A program made the position numbers and the translations under genes. This document shows positions 34,738-46,790 of a stretch of 64,000 nt of DNA, one piece after another (positions within the stretch are counted from its first letter, which is position 1; every line of letters begins with the position of its first letter). The notes beneath the pieces were generated by a model that was given only the letters and a program-made list of their open reading frames with translations, was not told the origin of the DNA and ran no database searches. The DNA lies in assembly GCA_029844215.1 (NCBI GenBank), contig CM056721.1, positions 56,585,815-56,649,814 of the forward strand. Direction: 5' to 3'. This stretch comes from Przewalskia tangutica. Lineage: Eukaryota > Streptophyta > Magnoliopsida > Solanales > Solanaceae.

Positions 34738-35488
34738 CTGAGCTCACTAGGTGCTTTCGGGCTTTGATCTCCCTTCTGATATATCCCAGTTTGGTAAATC
34801 AAAGTGTGTTTTTTCCATCTCTTGCTTAGCTTGGGGCTGCGCTTAATGGCTGGCTCTCCTCAGTACCAAATACTTAAGGTGGATAGTCTTTTCGAGCAAG
34901 GTCTGAGGTAGTCAAGGCCTTTTCTTTCCTAGGATTCCCATATGGCACATTCGTAAGCCGTTGGTCGAATAGGAAGAAAATAGAAAACGAAACACATTCA
35001 CATTAGCGTCAAGGGCTAAAGACGATGAAGAAAAAAAACATTAAGTGCTAGAACCTTTAGTGCAGTTCGACCATAAAGGAGAGGATCAAGGCTACCACTC
35101 GGAGATTCTACTAGTTTTCCAACCCGAGAGTGGTTTACCCGCTGTCTAGATCTGCAGAACAGAATGTAAAGAGGCGGCTAAGCCCATGAATCTCGAGAGC
35201 GGGCATCTACGGAGGAATTGGCATACTGATCTAGGATTCGACTTTGCCACACAACTCCAAAAGACAGAGGTATATTCCGCAATGCCCAAAGAAAGGAAGG
35301 AAGGCTAGGTGGTGAAGCGATGCTGATTTCACGGACCGAGGAGGCCTTGTGCCCCCTGTATTCTATGTGTATGGCATATTCGGGTAGTATTCGTACTATT
35401 TAGAACCATTTCTACTCATCGATTAGAATCTCAAGACGAAAAAAAAAAACAGAGACATCCTAAGAAGCGGCCAACCAATCAACTTATT
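34738..35488. other. Foreign insert in R9, organelle-like (possible mitochondrial transfer)
   Basis: The R9 LTR matches R10 and R5 up to about 34737 (...GATAAGTAA) and resumes at about 35488 (CTAAAACGACAAAAT). The roughly 750 bp between has no match in any other LTR here. Its composition is more GC-balanced, with phrases such as GGAAGGAAGGCTAGG and long A runs, and no open frame was recognised. This style is typical of plant mitochondrial intergenic DNA. That origin is inferred from appearance only; an unrelated transposon fragment is the alternative. No target duplication is obvious. Confidence 0.5.
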
Positions 35489-36368
35489 GCTAAAACGACA
35501 AAATTTATACCTTTTCAAGCCCTTAAAATTTCCAAGATTCAAATTCGCTCCTTAGAAATTCTTAGCTCCTTTCCTTTACGCTCTAATCCGCTATTTGAAG
35601 CCCTTAGAAGTTCACCACCAACTTCTCTTCCATTTCCAATCAAAACCTAGAAAAGCAACTAGGTTTTCACCTTGCGACTAACACGAAAACTGTCTCTCTG
35701 GGATTTTTCTATTGAGATACACTTACAATACACTCATGAACCTTGGTTTAAAGTCTTGTGGCTAATGGATCAAACTACAAATTTTTCTTGTGTGGGAGAG
35801 CACAAAGCCGAGAGCAACATAGGCTAAGCTCAAGGTTCTCTCAATTTTTCTAAGTGTAAAATGCCAAGTCTTGCTACTTAGGATTATATATAACACATTG
35901 GAGGGTCTAGATTGCAACACATGTTAAAATTGGATGGATGGGATCAAGCCAAGTAGCTCTTGACTTGGTCAACAATGTCAAGCTCTTAACTTAGCAAGAC
36001 TTTCTCATCTTTACAATTGTCAAATGACCTTTTTGCCCTTGCATAATTCGACCAAGACATGTGGTAGGGGTGCCATGTGTCGCCCTCTCATTCGTCCATA
36101 AAATTCCGTAACCCTCGTGGGCCCCACAAAACGTAAAATTCCTCGGGTGGGCCCCACATGACCAAATCCGTAAAAATAAATTTCCATAAGGTTAAGAGTT
36201 CCATACTCTTCAAATAATGCATTTTGAGAATCCAATTCTCCACAATGAACATTTTTCCTTTCCGACGTTCGGAAGATTTTCCGTCGGAAAAACAATTCTT
36301 CCTTTCGTACTAATTTCCAAGTCTTGTGTTCCTTACGTACCTTCTCTTATCCATGTCCTGGACTTACG

Positions 36369-36685
36369 GGGTGTAACACCTTTGTCCACTTGTCCCACAA
36401 ATGCCATGCAAGACTTTGACCACTTGTCTTGCCCACTTGTCTTGCAAAAACCATCCCACCAATGTCCATTTGGGGTGACACATATCGCCCTCCTATTGGT
36501 CCAAAATATTTTATCTCTCGGAAAAAATTCATAATTGGAAAAAAATATTGAAAACGTAAAATTTCCTTCACAAGGTTCGAAATATTTTCCGTCGGAAAAC
36601 AATTCTTTCATTCTTACCCTAATTAGGGTTTATACATTCGTACGTACGTCCTTACATACATACTCTGGAACTACGGGGTATAACA
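36369..36685 (-). repeat. R8 left (3') LTR, second part
   Basis: It begins with the right CCTTT copy and continues to TACGGGGTATAACA at 36685. It aligns with 47600-47906. Predicted frames on both strands here have no family resemblance. Confidence 0.92.
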
Positions 36686-36720
36686 TTCTTCCCCCCTTAG
36701 AAACATTCATCCCGAATGTT
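36686..36720 (-). promoter_or_regulatory. R8 polypurine tract complement and hairpin
   Basis: TTCTTCCCCCCTTAG is the PPT complement. It is followed by AACATTCA-TCC-CGAATGTT at 36702-36720, the family hairpin with one mismatch. Confidence 0.83.
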
Positions 36721-36889
36721 CCTTCTAAGTCTCCAAAACATACCTGTGCCAGTATAGTCTTCCCTACTATACTTACCAAACCAATCATGCCACCAATGGA
36801 AATAGTACAACGTACGCGCAAAAACTCACATCCGAGCCAACGAAGAATTATCTCTAAAGCGTATAACAATACTATTAGCTCCACCCATG
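36721..36889 (-). other. R8 3' internal non-coding segment
   Basis: The shared 3' internal block (about 36895-37030) starts just beyond this stretch and overlaps the end of the pol remnant as drawn. The 170-codon plus-strand frame crossing this area (36535-37047) runs from the LTR into the internal region and is judged a chance frame. Confidence 0.55.
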
Positions 36890-37798
36890 GTCCAAATGAT
36901 ACTTTCTTCACATCTTTACTTTATAAAAAGGACACTCCCATCTTCTTAACACATCTTCGCCTCTTTTCTTACTCGTCGTACCCTCCTCGTACACTCGAAC
37001 TCTTCCTAATATACATATCACATTTCTGTCATTGCTTCAGTTTTTAAAATCTCGGGGTTACTATCTTCAACTTGGTCGTCATTAACTGGGAACACTCTGG
37101 ATGGATCTCCGATACTCTTCCGAATCATAGCAACATAAAAGATCGACGTCTCGCCTCCTAAGTCGGACGGCGGTTAACTTATAGGCAACCCGCCTATTCT
37201 ACAAACGATCGAAAAGGCCCAGCATACCTGCCACGCTTCGCTTCAAATCTCGTCACACCCTTCCGGGGTGGTACCTTCAAGAAGACCCACCGTCAACCTG
37301 AACTCCAAGTGTCGACGCCGATTATCCGCAAGACTTCTGTTGACTCTGAGCTGCTAATAACCTCTTCTGGATAAGCTTCTCCTTATCTACATTCTGCTGA
37401 ATCAAGTATGGACCAACTATCTGAACCTTGCCAACATCGAACCAATCGACCGACAACCTATACTTCCGCCCATACAAGGCTTCATAAGGCGTCATCCGAA
37501 CACCGAAATGGTAGATATTATAATACTCACTCAACAAGAGGCAAATAATCCTCACATCTACCCCTGAAATCAAAACACCGGCCCGTAACCTATCCTCAAA
37601 TGTCTGGATAAAAACGCGCTGTTTGTCCGTCGGCCCGAGGGTGAATGCAATACTGAGACAAACCTGAGTTCCTAACCCCGCCTGGAAAAACCTCCAGAAA
37701 AAGAAAATAGCCGTAAACTGGGCTCCACTGCCTGTCATAAAATAAAAGTAGGAACCCCGTGCAGCCTTACAACCTTCCTGATATATAACATCTCGCAT
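36890..37798 (-). pseudogene. R8 integrase C-terminal remnant
   Basis: The frame at 37798-37322 shows the end of a Ty3/Gypsy integrase core. GSGAQFTAIFFFWRFFQAG corresponds to the region around the second catalytic acidic residue, and MTPYEALYGRKYRLSVDWF is the conserved segment after the core. In the first motif the aspartate is replaced by a glycine-serine context (TGSGAQF), and the glutamate-bearing segment is altered, so it is catalytically dead. Downstream (about 37080-37320) weaker similarity to the integrase tail continues out of frame. Everything from protease through the integrase N-terminus is absent. R10 lies immediately upstream (37821), so the remnant was truncated before or near that insertion. 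Confidence 0.75.
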
Positions 37799-37815
37799 AA
37801 CCCTCCGCCGAGTAA

Positions 37816-37820
37816 ACAGT
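37816..37820. repeat. Target-site duplication ACAGT, left copy (R10)
   Basis: ACAGT directly precedes TGTTACACCC and is repeated at 42118-42122. Confidence 0.93.
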
Positions 37821-40119
37821 TGTTACACCCAGTAAGTCCAGGACATGTATAAGAGAATGTACGTAAGGAATCAAGACTTGGAAATTAGTACGAAAGGAAG
37901 AATTGTTTTTCCGACGGAAAATGTTCCGAACGTCGGAAAGGAAAAATGTTCGTTGTTGAGAATTGGATTCTCAAAATGCATTATTTGAAGAGTATGGAAC
38001 TCTTAACCTAATGGAAATTTATTTTTACGGATTTGGTCACGTGGGGCCCACCCGAGGAATTTTACATTTTGTGGGGCCCACGAGGGTTACGGAATTTTAT
38101 GGACGAATGAGAGGGAGACACGTGGCACCCCCACATGGCTTGGTCGAAATTTATGCAAGGGGTAGAATGGTCATTTGACCTATGTAGATGATAAGTCTTG
38201 CAAGCTTGACATATTTGACCAAGTCAACTTGTCCACATGGGCTTAATCCTTGTGATAATCATCCTAACCTCACATTTGTGGACATCTAAACCCTCCATTG
38301 TGTTATAAGTATACTACTAGTAGCAAGACAAGGTCTTGAAGACTTAGAAAAAAATTCACACACTTTGTGCTAGCCATGTGTGCTCTCGGGTTTGCAAGAA
38401 AAGAAAGGAGAAAAATTTGTAATTTTGATCCATTAGCCACAAGACTTTAACCCAATGTTCCTAAGGGTGTTGTAAGGTTATCTCAATAGAAAGATTTCGG
38501 AAAAACGGAGTTTTCACGTTAGTCGCAAGGCGGAAACTATTGGAGTTCTTCAACTTTGAAGTTGGAACTTGAAGATGGGTTCTTCATAGGCCTCTAAGGA
38601 GTGATTGGAGCGGATTGGAACCTAAGGAAAGGAGCTAAGAATTGCTAAGGCGCGACTTTGGAATCTTGGAAATTTTAAGGGCTTTGAAAGGTATAAATTT
38701 TGTCGTTTTAGTAGTTAAGACTTACTTATTGTTGTAGCTATGGATTTTAGCAAGCATGTGTTATATAGTATGAAGTTTGATATGTTTATGGGCTATTGGA
38801 ACCCTAATCCGAAATCTAGCATGTTTAGCTTTAAGATTTCAATTCAAGTCGATTGTTAGTTAAGTCGTCACATGTTGTATAAAGAAGGAAATTGTAGTTG
38901 ATTGAAGTTGTTTATGACTAAATAACATGTTGACCTAAGAACTTAGAATTTGGAAAAGGATTGGAAGACCTTGAATTGTTAGTTGTAGTTGGCCGAGAAT
39001 GGCTTGGAGTTTTTAAACTATTTGGTATGAATTGTGGGGCGGAATTTTACACGTAGTGTAAGGCGTGTAATCCCCTTTGTTTGGATGTTGTTTGGAGCCT
39101 TAAATTTGGCTTGTTGGTTATTGTATTCGGCCTTGAAAAAGGTGGCAAAGTGAGTAGAAACAAAGGAAGTGCTGCCCGATTTTCCGTAGAATTAGAGACT
39201 AAATACTTAGTATTATTCTACATAGAGACTAGAAGTTGATAGCCTTGTTGTGACCATTATAGGTTGACACTTCTACGATTTGTATTCGGCTTAGCAGGAT
39301 TTAGCCGAAAAGGTATGTGAACTATCTCCTCTTCTAGCATGATTCCTTAAGATAAAGAAAGTAGGTTCTACTCCTTAAATGATCCATTCCTTGGTTGTAT
39401 TTGGATTGCCTAAAATAAGAATTTGTTCTATGTACTTCCTTGAGTGTACTTTGATGTTTAGATTGTAAGTTGTAGAATCCGTTTTCTTGATGAAGTTTGG
39501 ATTCTTAAAAGTGAAGGTATTTTTACTTAAAGTACATGTAGTCTTAAAAAGGAAGTGGTTTCCAAATCTTTTGGCTAGTGCCTTAGTTCTAAAACCTAAA
39601 GGTCATTATAATGACTTTAGGGGAGTCAAAGGAGTGATTTACTTATTTGATTTAAAAGAGGAGAAATGACATGATTTAAGAGAAGTAACTTGCGTTAAGG
39701 GTGAAGTTACTTGAGGTTTAAAAAGTAGAAGAAAACTTGTTTTCTAACTATTAAGAGACTTGAAGTATTTTGAAAGTTAAGAACTTGATTTTGTAAGTAT
39801 GTGATACTTGGTTTTAATAGTATAAGTCTCTTGGTTATTGAAGGAATGGATACGTCTAAAACCATAAAGGGTTATAACGGCTTTATGGGAAGTTGGTTAT
39901 AACGACTTTATGGAAGGTTTAGAAAGTTGTCTATTTTGATTAAATTGGCATAAGTTGCCTAGATTGTGAAAATTTGGAGTTACTTGATTTCAAGCTTTGA
40001 AATGAGTTTTCTAAAAGTGTAGTAACTTACTTTGAAAAATAGACACGCCTTGATACTACGGGTGTTAGTATCTTGGGGCTTTACATAGAAATGAGTCTTT
40101 TATAAAAGAATGTACGTAC

Positions 40120-40860
40120 GTAGTACTTTGGCTTGATAAATTGAGAATTTGTCTAAGTGTGCCTTGATAAGTACTTGACTTGTTAAAAGAGAATTATTCT
40201 AAGTGTGCCTTGATAAGTACTTGACTTGTTAAAAGAGAATTATTCTAAGTGTGCCTTGATAAGCACTTTGGCTTGTTAAAAGAGAATTATTCTATGTATG
40301 CCTTGATTAGTACTTTGGCTTGATAAATTGAGGATTTGTCTAAGTGTGCCTTGATAAGTACTTGACTTGTTAAAAGAGAATTATTCTAAGTGTGCCTTGA
40401 TAAGTACTTGACTTGTTAAAAGAGAATTATTCTAAGTGTGCCTTGATAAGCACTTTGGCTTGTTAAAAGAGAATTATTCTATGTATGCCTTGATTAGTAC
40501 TTTGGCTTGATAAATTGAGGATTTGTCTAAGTGTGCCTTGATAAGTACTTGACTTGTTAAAAGAGAATTATTCTAAGTGTGCCTTGATAAGCACTTTGGC
40601 TTGTTAAAAGAGAATTATTCTATGTATGCCTTGATTAGTACTTTGGCTTGATAAATTGAGGATTTGTCTAAGTGTGCCTTGATAAGTACTTGACTTTTAA
40701 AAGAGAATTATTCTAAGTGTGCCTTGATAAGCACTTTGGCTTGTTAAAAGAGAATTATTCTATGTATGCCTTGATTAGTACTTTGGCTTGATAAATTGAG
40801 AATTTGTCTAAGTATGCCGTGATAAGTACTTGGGCTTGTTAATTGAGAATTGCCTATGTG
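40120..40860 (+). repeat. 46/47-bp minisatellite with higher-order units, R10
   Basis: Units of about 46-47 bp contain TAAGTGTGCCTTGATAAG or variants. A distinct subunit (GCTTGATAAATTGAG) recurs at about 40131, 40319, 40505, 40646 and 40786, giving higher-order periods of about 188, 186, 141 and 140 bp, that is four, four, three and three subunits. Confidence 0.9.
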
Positions 40861-40954
40861 TGCTGGAAATAGCCGGTTGTGTGCTATTGGTATATCGATC
40901 GTTTGGTCATTCCGGGTTTGTGGCATTTGCATAATTCCGTGGATTTGCTACCCA

Positions 40955-41215
40955 CGATGCGAGGAATACCTCATGCGAGTCCGTAGGGCTTATGCGGGTG
41001 AAATAGTCCCATGCGGGCGGTCCACCTATGCGAGGAATACCTCACGCGAGTCCGTAGGGCTTATGCGGTGAAATAATCCTATGCGAGAATACCTCATGCG
41101 GGTCCGGAAAGGGCTTATGCGGGTGAAATAGTCCCGTGCGGCGGGTCCAACTATGCGAGGAATACCTCACGCGGGTCCACGCGATCTATGCGGTGAAATA
41201 GTCCCGTGAATAGGA
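40955..41215 (+). repeat. Repeats with GCGAGGAATACCTCATGCG core, R10
   Basis: Four imperfect copies of GCGAGGAATACCTCATGCG alternate with GCTTATGCGGGTGAAATAGT. Confidence 0.8.
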
Positions 41216-42117
41216 TTGCTAAATGATCTGCGGGCGGATGGTCCCGCTGATCATGAGCTTCCTAGTTTATATTGTAAGGATACTCTTGTTTACTCTCATT
41301 GTTAGTAAGGAACAATGTGTTGTATTTTGATTATCATATATGTCCCAGGATTTTTTTGTGTTACCCTATGGTAATGCTTTTACGATTGGGGATTACGTGG
41401 CATGGTACCACGAGGTATTGAGGACACAGGTGGGACTTGGTGTTCATGTATCCTTATTGGTGTTATTACATCATGGACTGCCGGCAGTGAGGAAGGATTC
41501 CACGGGCATGATTGATATTATGGGCGTGAGACCCATGGTTATATTGAGTAATGACTTTGAGGGCCTGCGTCCCTGACTTGATATGACTGCTTATGTGTTA
41601 TGTACTGTAGGTTGGCTATCATACATGTCTCCTGTTTTGTTTAGACTGTTATGATTTCATTACAGTACTTACTGTTCACATACTTGGTACATTCTTCGTA
41701 CTGACCTCCTTCGGGGGGCTGCGTTCATGCCGCAGGTTTAGGTACGCAGTTCGGTGATCGGCAGGTGTAGGATCCTGCTCAGGGTTTTGGATAAGCTCCT
41801 TCTATTCCGGAGTTTATCTTTGGTATATGTCCTTCAGTACAGGCTTTGTATAGTTTTGGGTACGGCGGGGCCTTGTCCCGTCATAGTTCAGTTTAACTCC
41901 TAGAGGTCTGTATTCATATGTGGGATTGGACTCGTGTACAGTGTAGTGTCTTTTGTTTATGTATATTATATGGCAGCCTAGTCGGCTTTGCCTTACACGT
42001 ACGTTGGTTTTAAAAAAAAAATGAGCTGTTATTAATTTCCGCAATGTACTTAGTTGTTAAGGTAGAAGGGTGCCCAGGTAGGGCACCAGTCACGGGCCCG
42101 GGGTTCGGGGCGTGACA

Positions 42118-42683
42118 ACAGTCCTGACTGAAAGACAAGATGGGCTGACCTCATCGGCCCGACTACTGGTCGAACGCATCCACGAACTCGTACGATGGTT
42201 ACCTAAACCTGGGCCTAACACCCCCGTGATCCTAACACCTAGTGGGACCACCTCAAACTGACCCCACCTCAATCCGGGCTGCGGGTTGACCCACGATCTT
42301 GCCTCAACCCGACCTATTATTGCTCTAAATTCTTGTTCCCCGTCCGGGACAATCTTACTATTCTCGTCATGAAAATCACCACTTTTATCTTGCTCGACCT
42401 ATGGAATTATCCCACAATACATTTCACGCATACCAAGTACTTCGACAAATGCTAACTGTAAAATCTTTTACTCAAGACGGCCTTACATCTAAGGTCTCAA
42501 CTGTTATAATATTCTAAGGCTCACAATTTCCCTGCCCCTAAACTTACCTTTTCAACAAACCATGTTCTCTAAATCACAATTTTACACAGTGCTATCCAAA
42601 CATAACACTTTAACATAAAATCATCATATCACGCATACAAATATCTAGAGGGTTTAGGATATACCTGTAACTACTGCTTCACT
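42118..42683 (-). other. R8 internal block between gag and integrase remnants
   Basis: After the right ACAGT copy, about 42123-42330 matches in reverse the block shared with R5, R6 and R7 (GTTCGTGGATGCGTTC...). A short minus-strand frame ending near 42150 reads RWGQFEVVPLGVRITGV, similar to the R6 40-codon frame. No pol domain was seen in the remainder. Confidence 0.65.
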
Positions 42684-43944
42684 CTAATCATAGTCCTGCC
42701 CTGCAGGGCGCATAACTAGAGAAGGCGATGAACCAGCCACTGATCCTGAAGGCCGAGTCTCTACATCCGCGCTACCTCTGGTCGGACAATTTCTCGCAAA
42801 ATGGCCCTGCTGGCCGTACGTAAACCAAGCCCTCTGAATACCGTGACACTCCCCCGCATGGGGTCTACCACACTGGCCACACCGAGGTCGGGGTGGCTTT
42901 ATCTGGCCAACACCCCTACTCCTCAAAACTGAACCCTCGAGCCCGACCGCCTCGAATACTCTGGATGCCGCGAGGACTGTAGAGGACCACTCTGAGCTGG
43001 CGGAGGCGTATAACTAGTCTGCTGCTGAAGCGGTCCACCTTGAAAGTTACCAAAGGACCCTGTTGTACTGACCTTCTTCTGCTGGTATTGGTCAATTCGT
43101 TGGCCTCTCCGTTCCTCACATCCAAGTGCATAAGCCTGCACGCGGGAAATGTCCATGCCCGGCTGAAGAGCTACACCCGAGCAACTCTCTGCTAAGTAAT
43201 CAACGAGCCCGGTGACATAGCGGTGCACTCTGTCCTCCATGTCTGCCACTAAAGCGGGGACGTACCGAGCCAATGAGTCAAACTCTACATTGTACTCCCG
43301 AACTGTCCGCCCGCTCTGTCTCAACATCAAAAATCTATCGGCCCGCGCTCTCTTCATCTGTGGCGGCAAGAAATGGCTGAGAAATGCCTCTGAGAACTCG
43401 TTCCAAACAGCTGGAGGCGCATGCTCCCCCCGGGACAGCTCCCATGAATCAAACCACGATCGCGCGGATCACGCACCGATGCGAACCTAAGACCACCGAC
43501 TCGGTCTCCAAGCCTTGATCACTCTCATGATCCGTCAGAATCGCTCGGATGAACTCCTGCGGATCATCCTCAGGCCTCGACCCATAGAACTCTGGTGGGC
43601 TGCAACTCAGGAAGTCCCGTAGTCTCAAACTATCCGATCTGGGGTGAACTACGGTGCTATCGAATCGCCAGATCCACCTATCTCGCACTGCGCCACGATC
43701 CTCGCTAATAATCGCCATCTCCTTGTACCCCATCTCCTATGCTCCAGCGCGGGTGGAGGCTCGTGTACCGTGGTCTCGTGAGCCAATGCCGCGCTCTAAA
43801 CCTTGTTAGCCGGGCGTCGTGGAACTCGCCGTCGAGGTATTACTCGTGTAATGACCGCCCGCGCCATCGCATTTCTCGTGTTCTACTCGCAGCTCCTTCT
43901 GCTGCCTTGCCCTTCTGGGCCCTGGTTGCCTTTCGCAGAGGCAT
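42684..43944 (-). pseudogene. gag: R8 gag, broken by frameshifts
   Basis: A probable start codon is at 43942-43944 (minus), followed by MPLRKATRAQKGKAA, like the R11 Gag start. The capsid appears in pieces: FLSCSPPEFYGSRPEDDPQE near 43600, then MPPQMKRARADRFLMLRQSG and REYNVEFDSLARYVPALVAD at 43369-43200. The nucleocapsid at 42830-42900 has CGQCGRPHAGEC, but both early cysteines of the next knuckle are lost (AWFTYGQQGHFARNC). At least three frame changes separate these pieces, near 43740, 43440 and 42925. It cannot give a functional Gag. Confidence 0.82.
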
Positions 43945-44133
43945 AACTAGTAAAAAGAAGTACGTCAGAGGGGTCCAACTTATAACACAGCTCTAAGGCA
44001 CGATATCAGAGTGAGAAGAATGGAAACCAATCCTAAATATCCTGCAGCCTCCTGATTATTGATGTGGTGCACAACACACCGATAATCAAGACTCTACTAG
44101 ACACGGTCTGTAGACACTTTCCGAGGACTAACT

Positions 44134-44145
44134 GCTCTGATACCA
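44134..44145 (-). promoter_or_regulatory. R8 primer-binding site complement, canonical
   Basis: gctctgatacca is the exact complement of TGGTATCAGAGC, the initiator-Met tRNA PBS, four bases from the 5' LTR. Confidence 0.92.
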
Positions 44146-46591
44146 CTTTTGTCACGACCCGATCCCGGGCCCGTGACTGGTGCCTTACCCGGGCACCCAA
44201 GTAGATATACATCAGAGTAACCAGCGGAATATAAAAACAAAGACATGAAGCAATAAAGAGTAAGAACAGTCTAACCAAGAAAAAGTCGCCTTTCGGCATG
44301 TATATATATACCAAAACTTGAACAGTTACATCCTTTAGAACCCTGCCCACACAAGATTACTGCACTTAAGAATTTTTATAACAACTATGACGGGACAGGG
44401 CCCCGCCATACCCCTGAATGTACAAGTACCTACAATCTCAGGGAAATCATACCAAAAGATAAGCCTCCGGAGAAACGGAGCTTCCCAAAACGCTGAACTG
44501 TGATCCTATGAGCGAGGATCAACGACTGATGTACCTCTACCTGCGGCATGAACGCAGCCCAAGGAGGTCGATAACAGTACCAAGTATGTGAAACTGAAAA
44601 TACAGTAAATGAAATCATAATAGTCTATATAAAATAAGAGACATATATGATAACCAATTTACGATATACAATATGTAAGCAGTCATGTCAAGTCAGGGAC
44701 TCACGCCCTCAAAGTCATCACTCAAATATAACCATGGGTCTCATGCCCACAATATCAATCATGCCCGTGGAATTCCTTCCTCACTGCCGGCAGTCCATGA
44801 TATAAAACACCAAGGAATACACATGAACACCAGGTCCCACCTGTGTCATAATAAAACCGTACGGGGTAAGTACGAAGGCATAGCCGACTACTAGAACCCA
44901 CCGTACCAACAATGCTATAAAACTGTATCACGAGGTCTTCCTATACCGCCAAATGATCGAAGCTGAGCCACTCGCCCGCAGTATCATTGTGCGCGTCTAA
45001 TCCTGGAACTCCCGCAGTTCCGCATAGGCCACATAGGCCCGCATGAGGTATTCCTCGCATCGCAGGGCAGCTAACCCTCGGCAACATCCTGGACTCCCGC
45101 AATCCGCATGGCCACATGGACCGCATGAGGTATTCCTCGCATCGGCGTAACACACCCGACGGTTCCTGGAACTCCGCGACTCGCGATAGTCCCATGGACC
45201 CGCATGAGGTATTCCTCGCATCGGGGGGCAGCTAACCCCCGACATCATAACAAGTCAGGGGAGGTAAGTGATATAATACCAGCACAACGGGTTTAAAGTC
45301 TGTGGACCCACTAATGATACTCGGGAGAGAACCGACCTACTGGTCTTGATCCCATTCTATACGCACGCCATTTTTTTAGTATATCATTAAACAACATAAG
45401 CACAACAAGAAAAACCCCCTTACACAACGTCACAAGACACTAACACACGTAGCATCATAACATGTTCACTTTATCAAACCAACAAGAAAGTATTACAAGG
45501 CTATCACAAAACCTAGGCAAGTTACTCACACAAGGTACTTTCGTTTCATGTCAACAAATCCGGATTTTAACCCTAAGGTACTACATACTTTAACTCTTTA
45601 AAAAGATCCATTTCTTTCACAAAAGTCACACGATACCCGTAGTATCAGAATAGAGTAACTATCTTTTTAAGTAAACCAAAAGAATTTCCATACCTTCTTT
45701 TTAAATCCACTTAAGACAAAAGCATGCCTTCTTTTTTTTTTAAACAAAAACACTTCAAATATTCAAGTCTCTCTCTTTTATAAAACAAGTCCCTTACTTT
45801 GGTATTTTTAAGAAAATCAAAACTTGTTTTTAATGATCTTATTAAAGCAGCTATGATCTAGGAATTTTATACAATTTTATCTTATCTTAGCTTCTATGCA
45901 GCTGGAAGATTCTACTTGTTTTAAGTTAATTATTAGTCATTACATTTTTCTTTATTAACGCTGCAATGGCTTGTTCGATACTCATTCCCATTTCCGAAAT
46001 CAATATAACATTATTATTAAAAACCAAGTACTCATTACTCACGAATGAGGTTTCACAACTTTCCACACAATTCAAGTTCTTCACATATCAAATCAAGTCA
46101 AATATAAGTCAAGTCTCTTATCTTTTTAAAAAATCAATAAATCATTCTTTTACCTACATAAAGTTGTTATAATTAACTTCCCATAAAGCCATTATAACAC
46201 TTTATGTTTTAAACCAACTTAATTCGTTTAGCACATGTACATCTACCGTACTACATAGTTTACAACAATCATGCTAGAAAGGATAGAAAGAGGTTCACAT
46301 ACCTCGCGACGATTATCGACAATTAGCAAAACGCTCCAAAGTACTATAACCTTGCTAGCCCTTTTCCACCCTTCAAGTAGAATACGCTACTCGTAGTACT
46401 TCCACCTATAATGGCCATGAAATGTCTATTAACCTCTAGATCTTTTCGTAGGATATTTCTAAGAACAAGGTTCCATATCCTACGGAAAATTCGGCAGCAC
46501 CTCCCCCGTTTCTACTCAATTTTCCACATTTTTCAAGGCCCGATAACCGTATTTAACATACTATAATTAAGGTGCCATGATTCCGATTTTT

Positions 46592-46790
46592 AAAGAAGGG
46601 GATCACACGCCCAAACGGAACGCGATTAACAATCTTCCCCTTAACAACAACAATAATTAAAGAAGGGGATCACACGCCCAAATGGAACGCGATTAACAAT
46701 CTTCCCCTTAACAACAACAATAAATAAAAGAAGGGGATCACACGTCCAAACGGAACACGATTAACAATCTTCCCCTTAACAACAATGTAA
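46592..46790 (-). repeat. 67-bp tandem triplication in R8 right LTR
   Basis: It matches the array at 30721-30920 with minor substitutions. Confidence 0.9.

Larger units (their letters stand above)
31734..36368 (-). mobile_element. R9: solo LTR inserted in R8 left LTR
   Basis: R9 is 4,635 bp from TGTCACGCCCCGAACCCC to ACGGGGTGTAACA, flanked by CCTTT (31729-31733 and 36369-36373). The empty site GGTCCCTTTGTCCACTTG is present in the R8 right LTR near 47597. There is no internal region, so it is a product of recombination between two LTRs. It contains a 48-bp minisatellite and an unrelated insert of about 750 bp at 34738-35488; without that insert the LTR is about 3.9 kb, close in size to R5 and R10 LTRs. 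Confidence 0.93.
37821..42117 (+). mobile_element. R10: solo LTR inserted in R8 internal region
   Basis: R10 is 4,297 bp from TGTTACACCCAGTAAGTCC to GGGGCGTGACA, with ACAGT on both sides and no internal region. It has the family landmarks in order: TATA-like TTATAAGTATAC near 38303, GTTAGTCGCAAGGCGGAAAC near 38519, AAGGTATGTGA at 39310-39320, a minisatellite with higher-order units, GCGGGTGAAATAGTCC repeats, and the terminal GGTGCCC/GGGCACC repeat. It is the closest relative of R9. Confidence 0.94.

Noticed and set aside
36535..37047. 170-codon plus-strand open frame
   Set aside because: It starts in the R8 LTR, crosses the LTR boundary and PPT and enters internal DNA. No domain resemblance is seen, and it runs antisense to the pol remnant.
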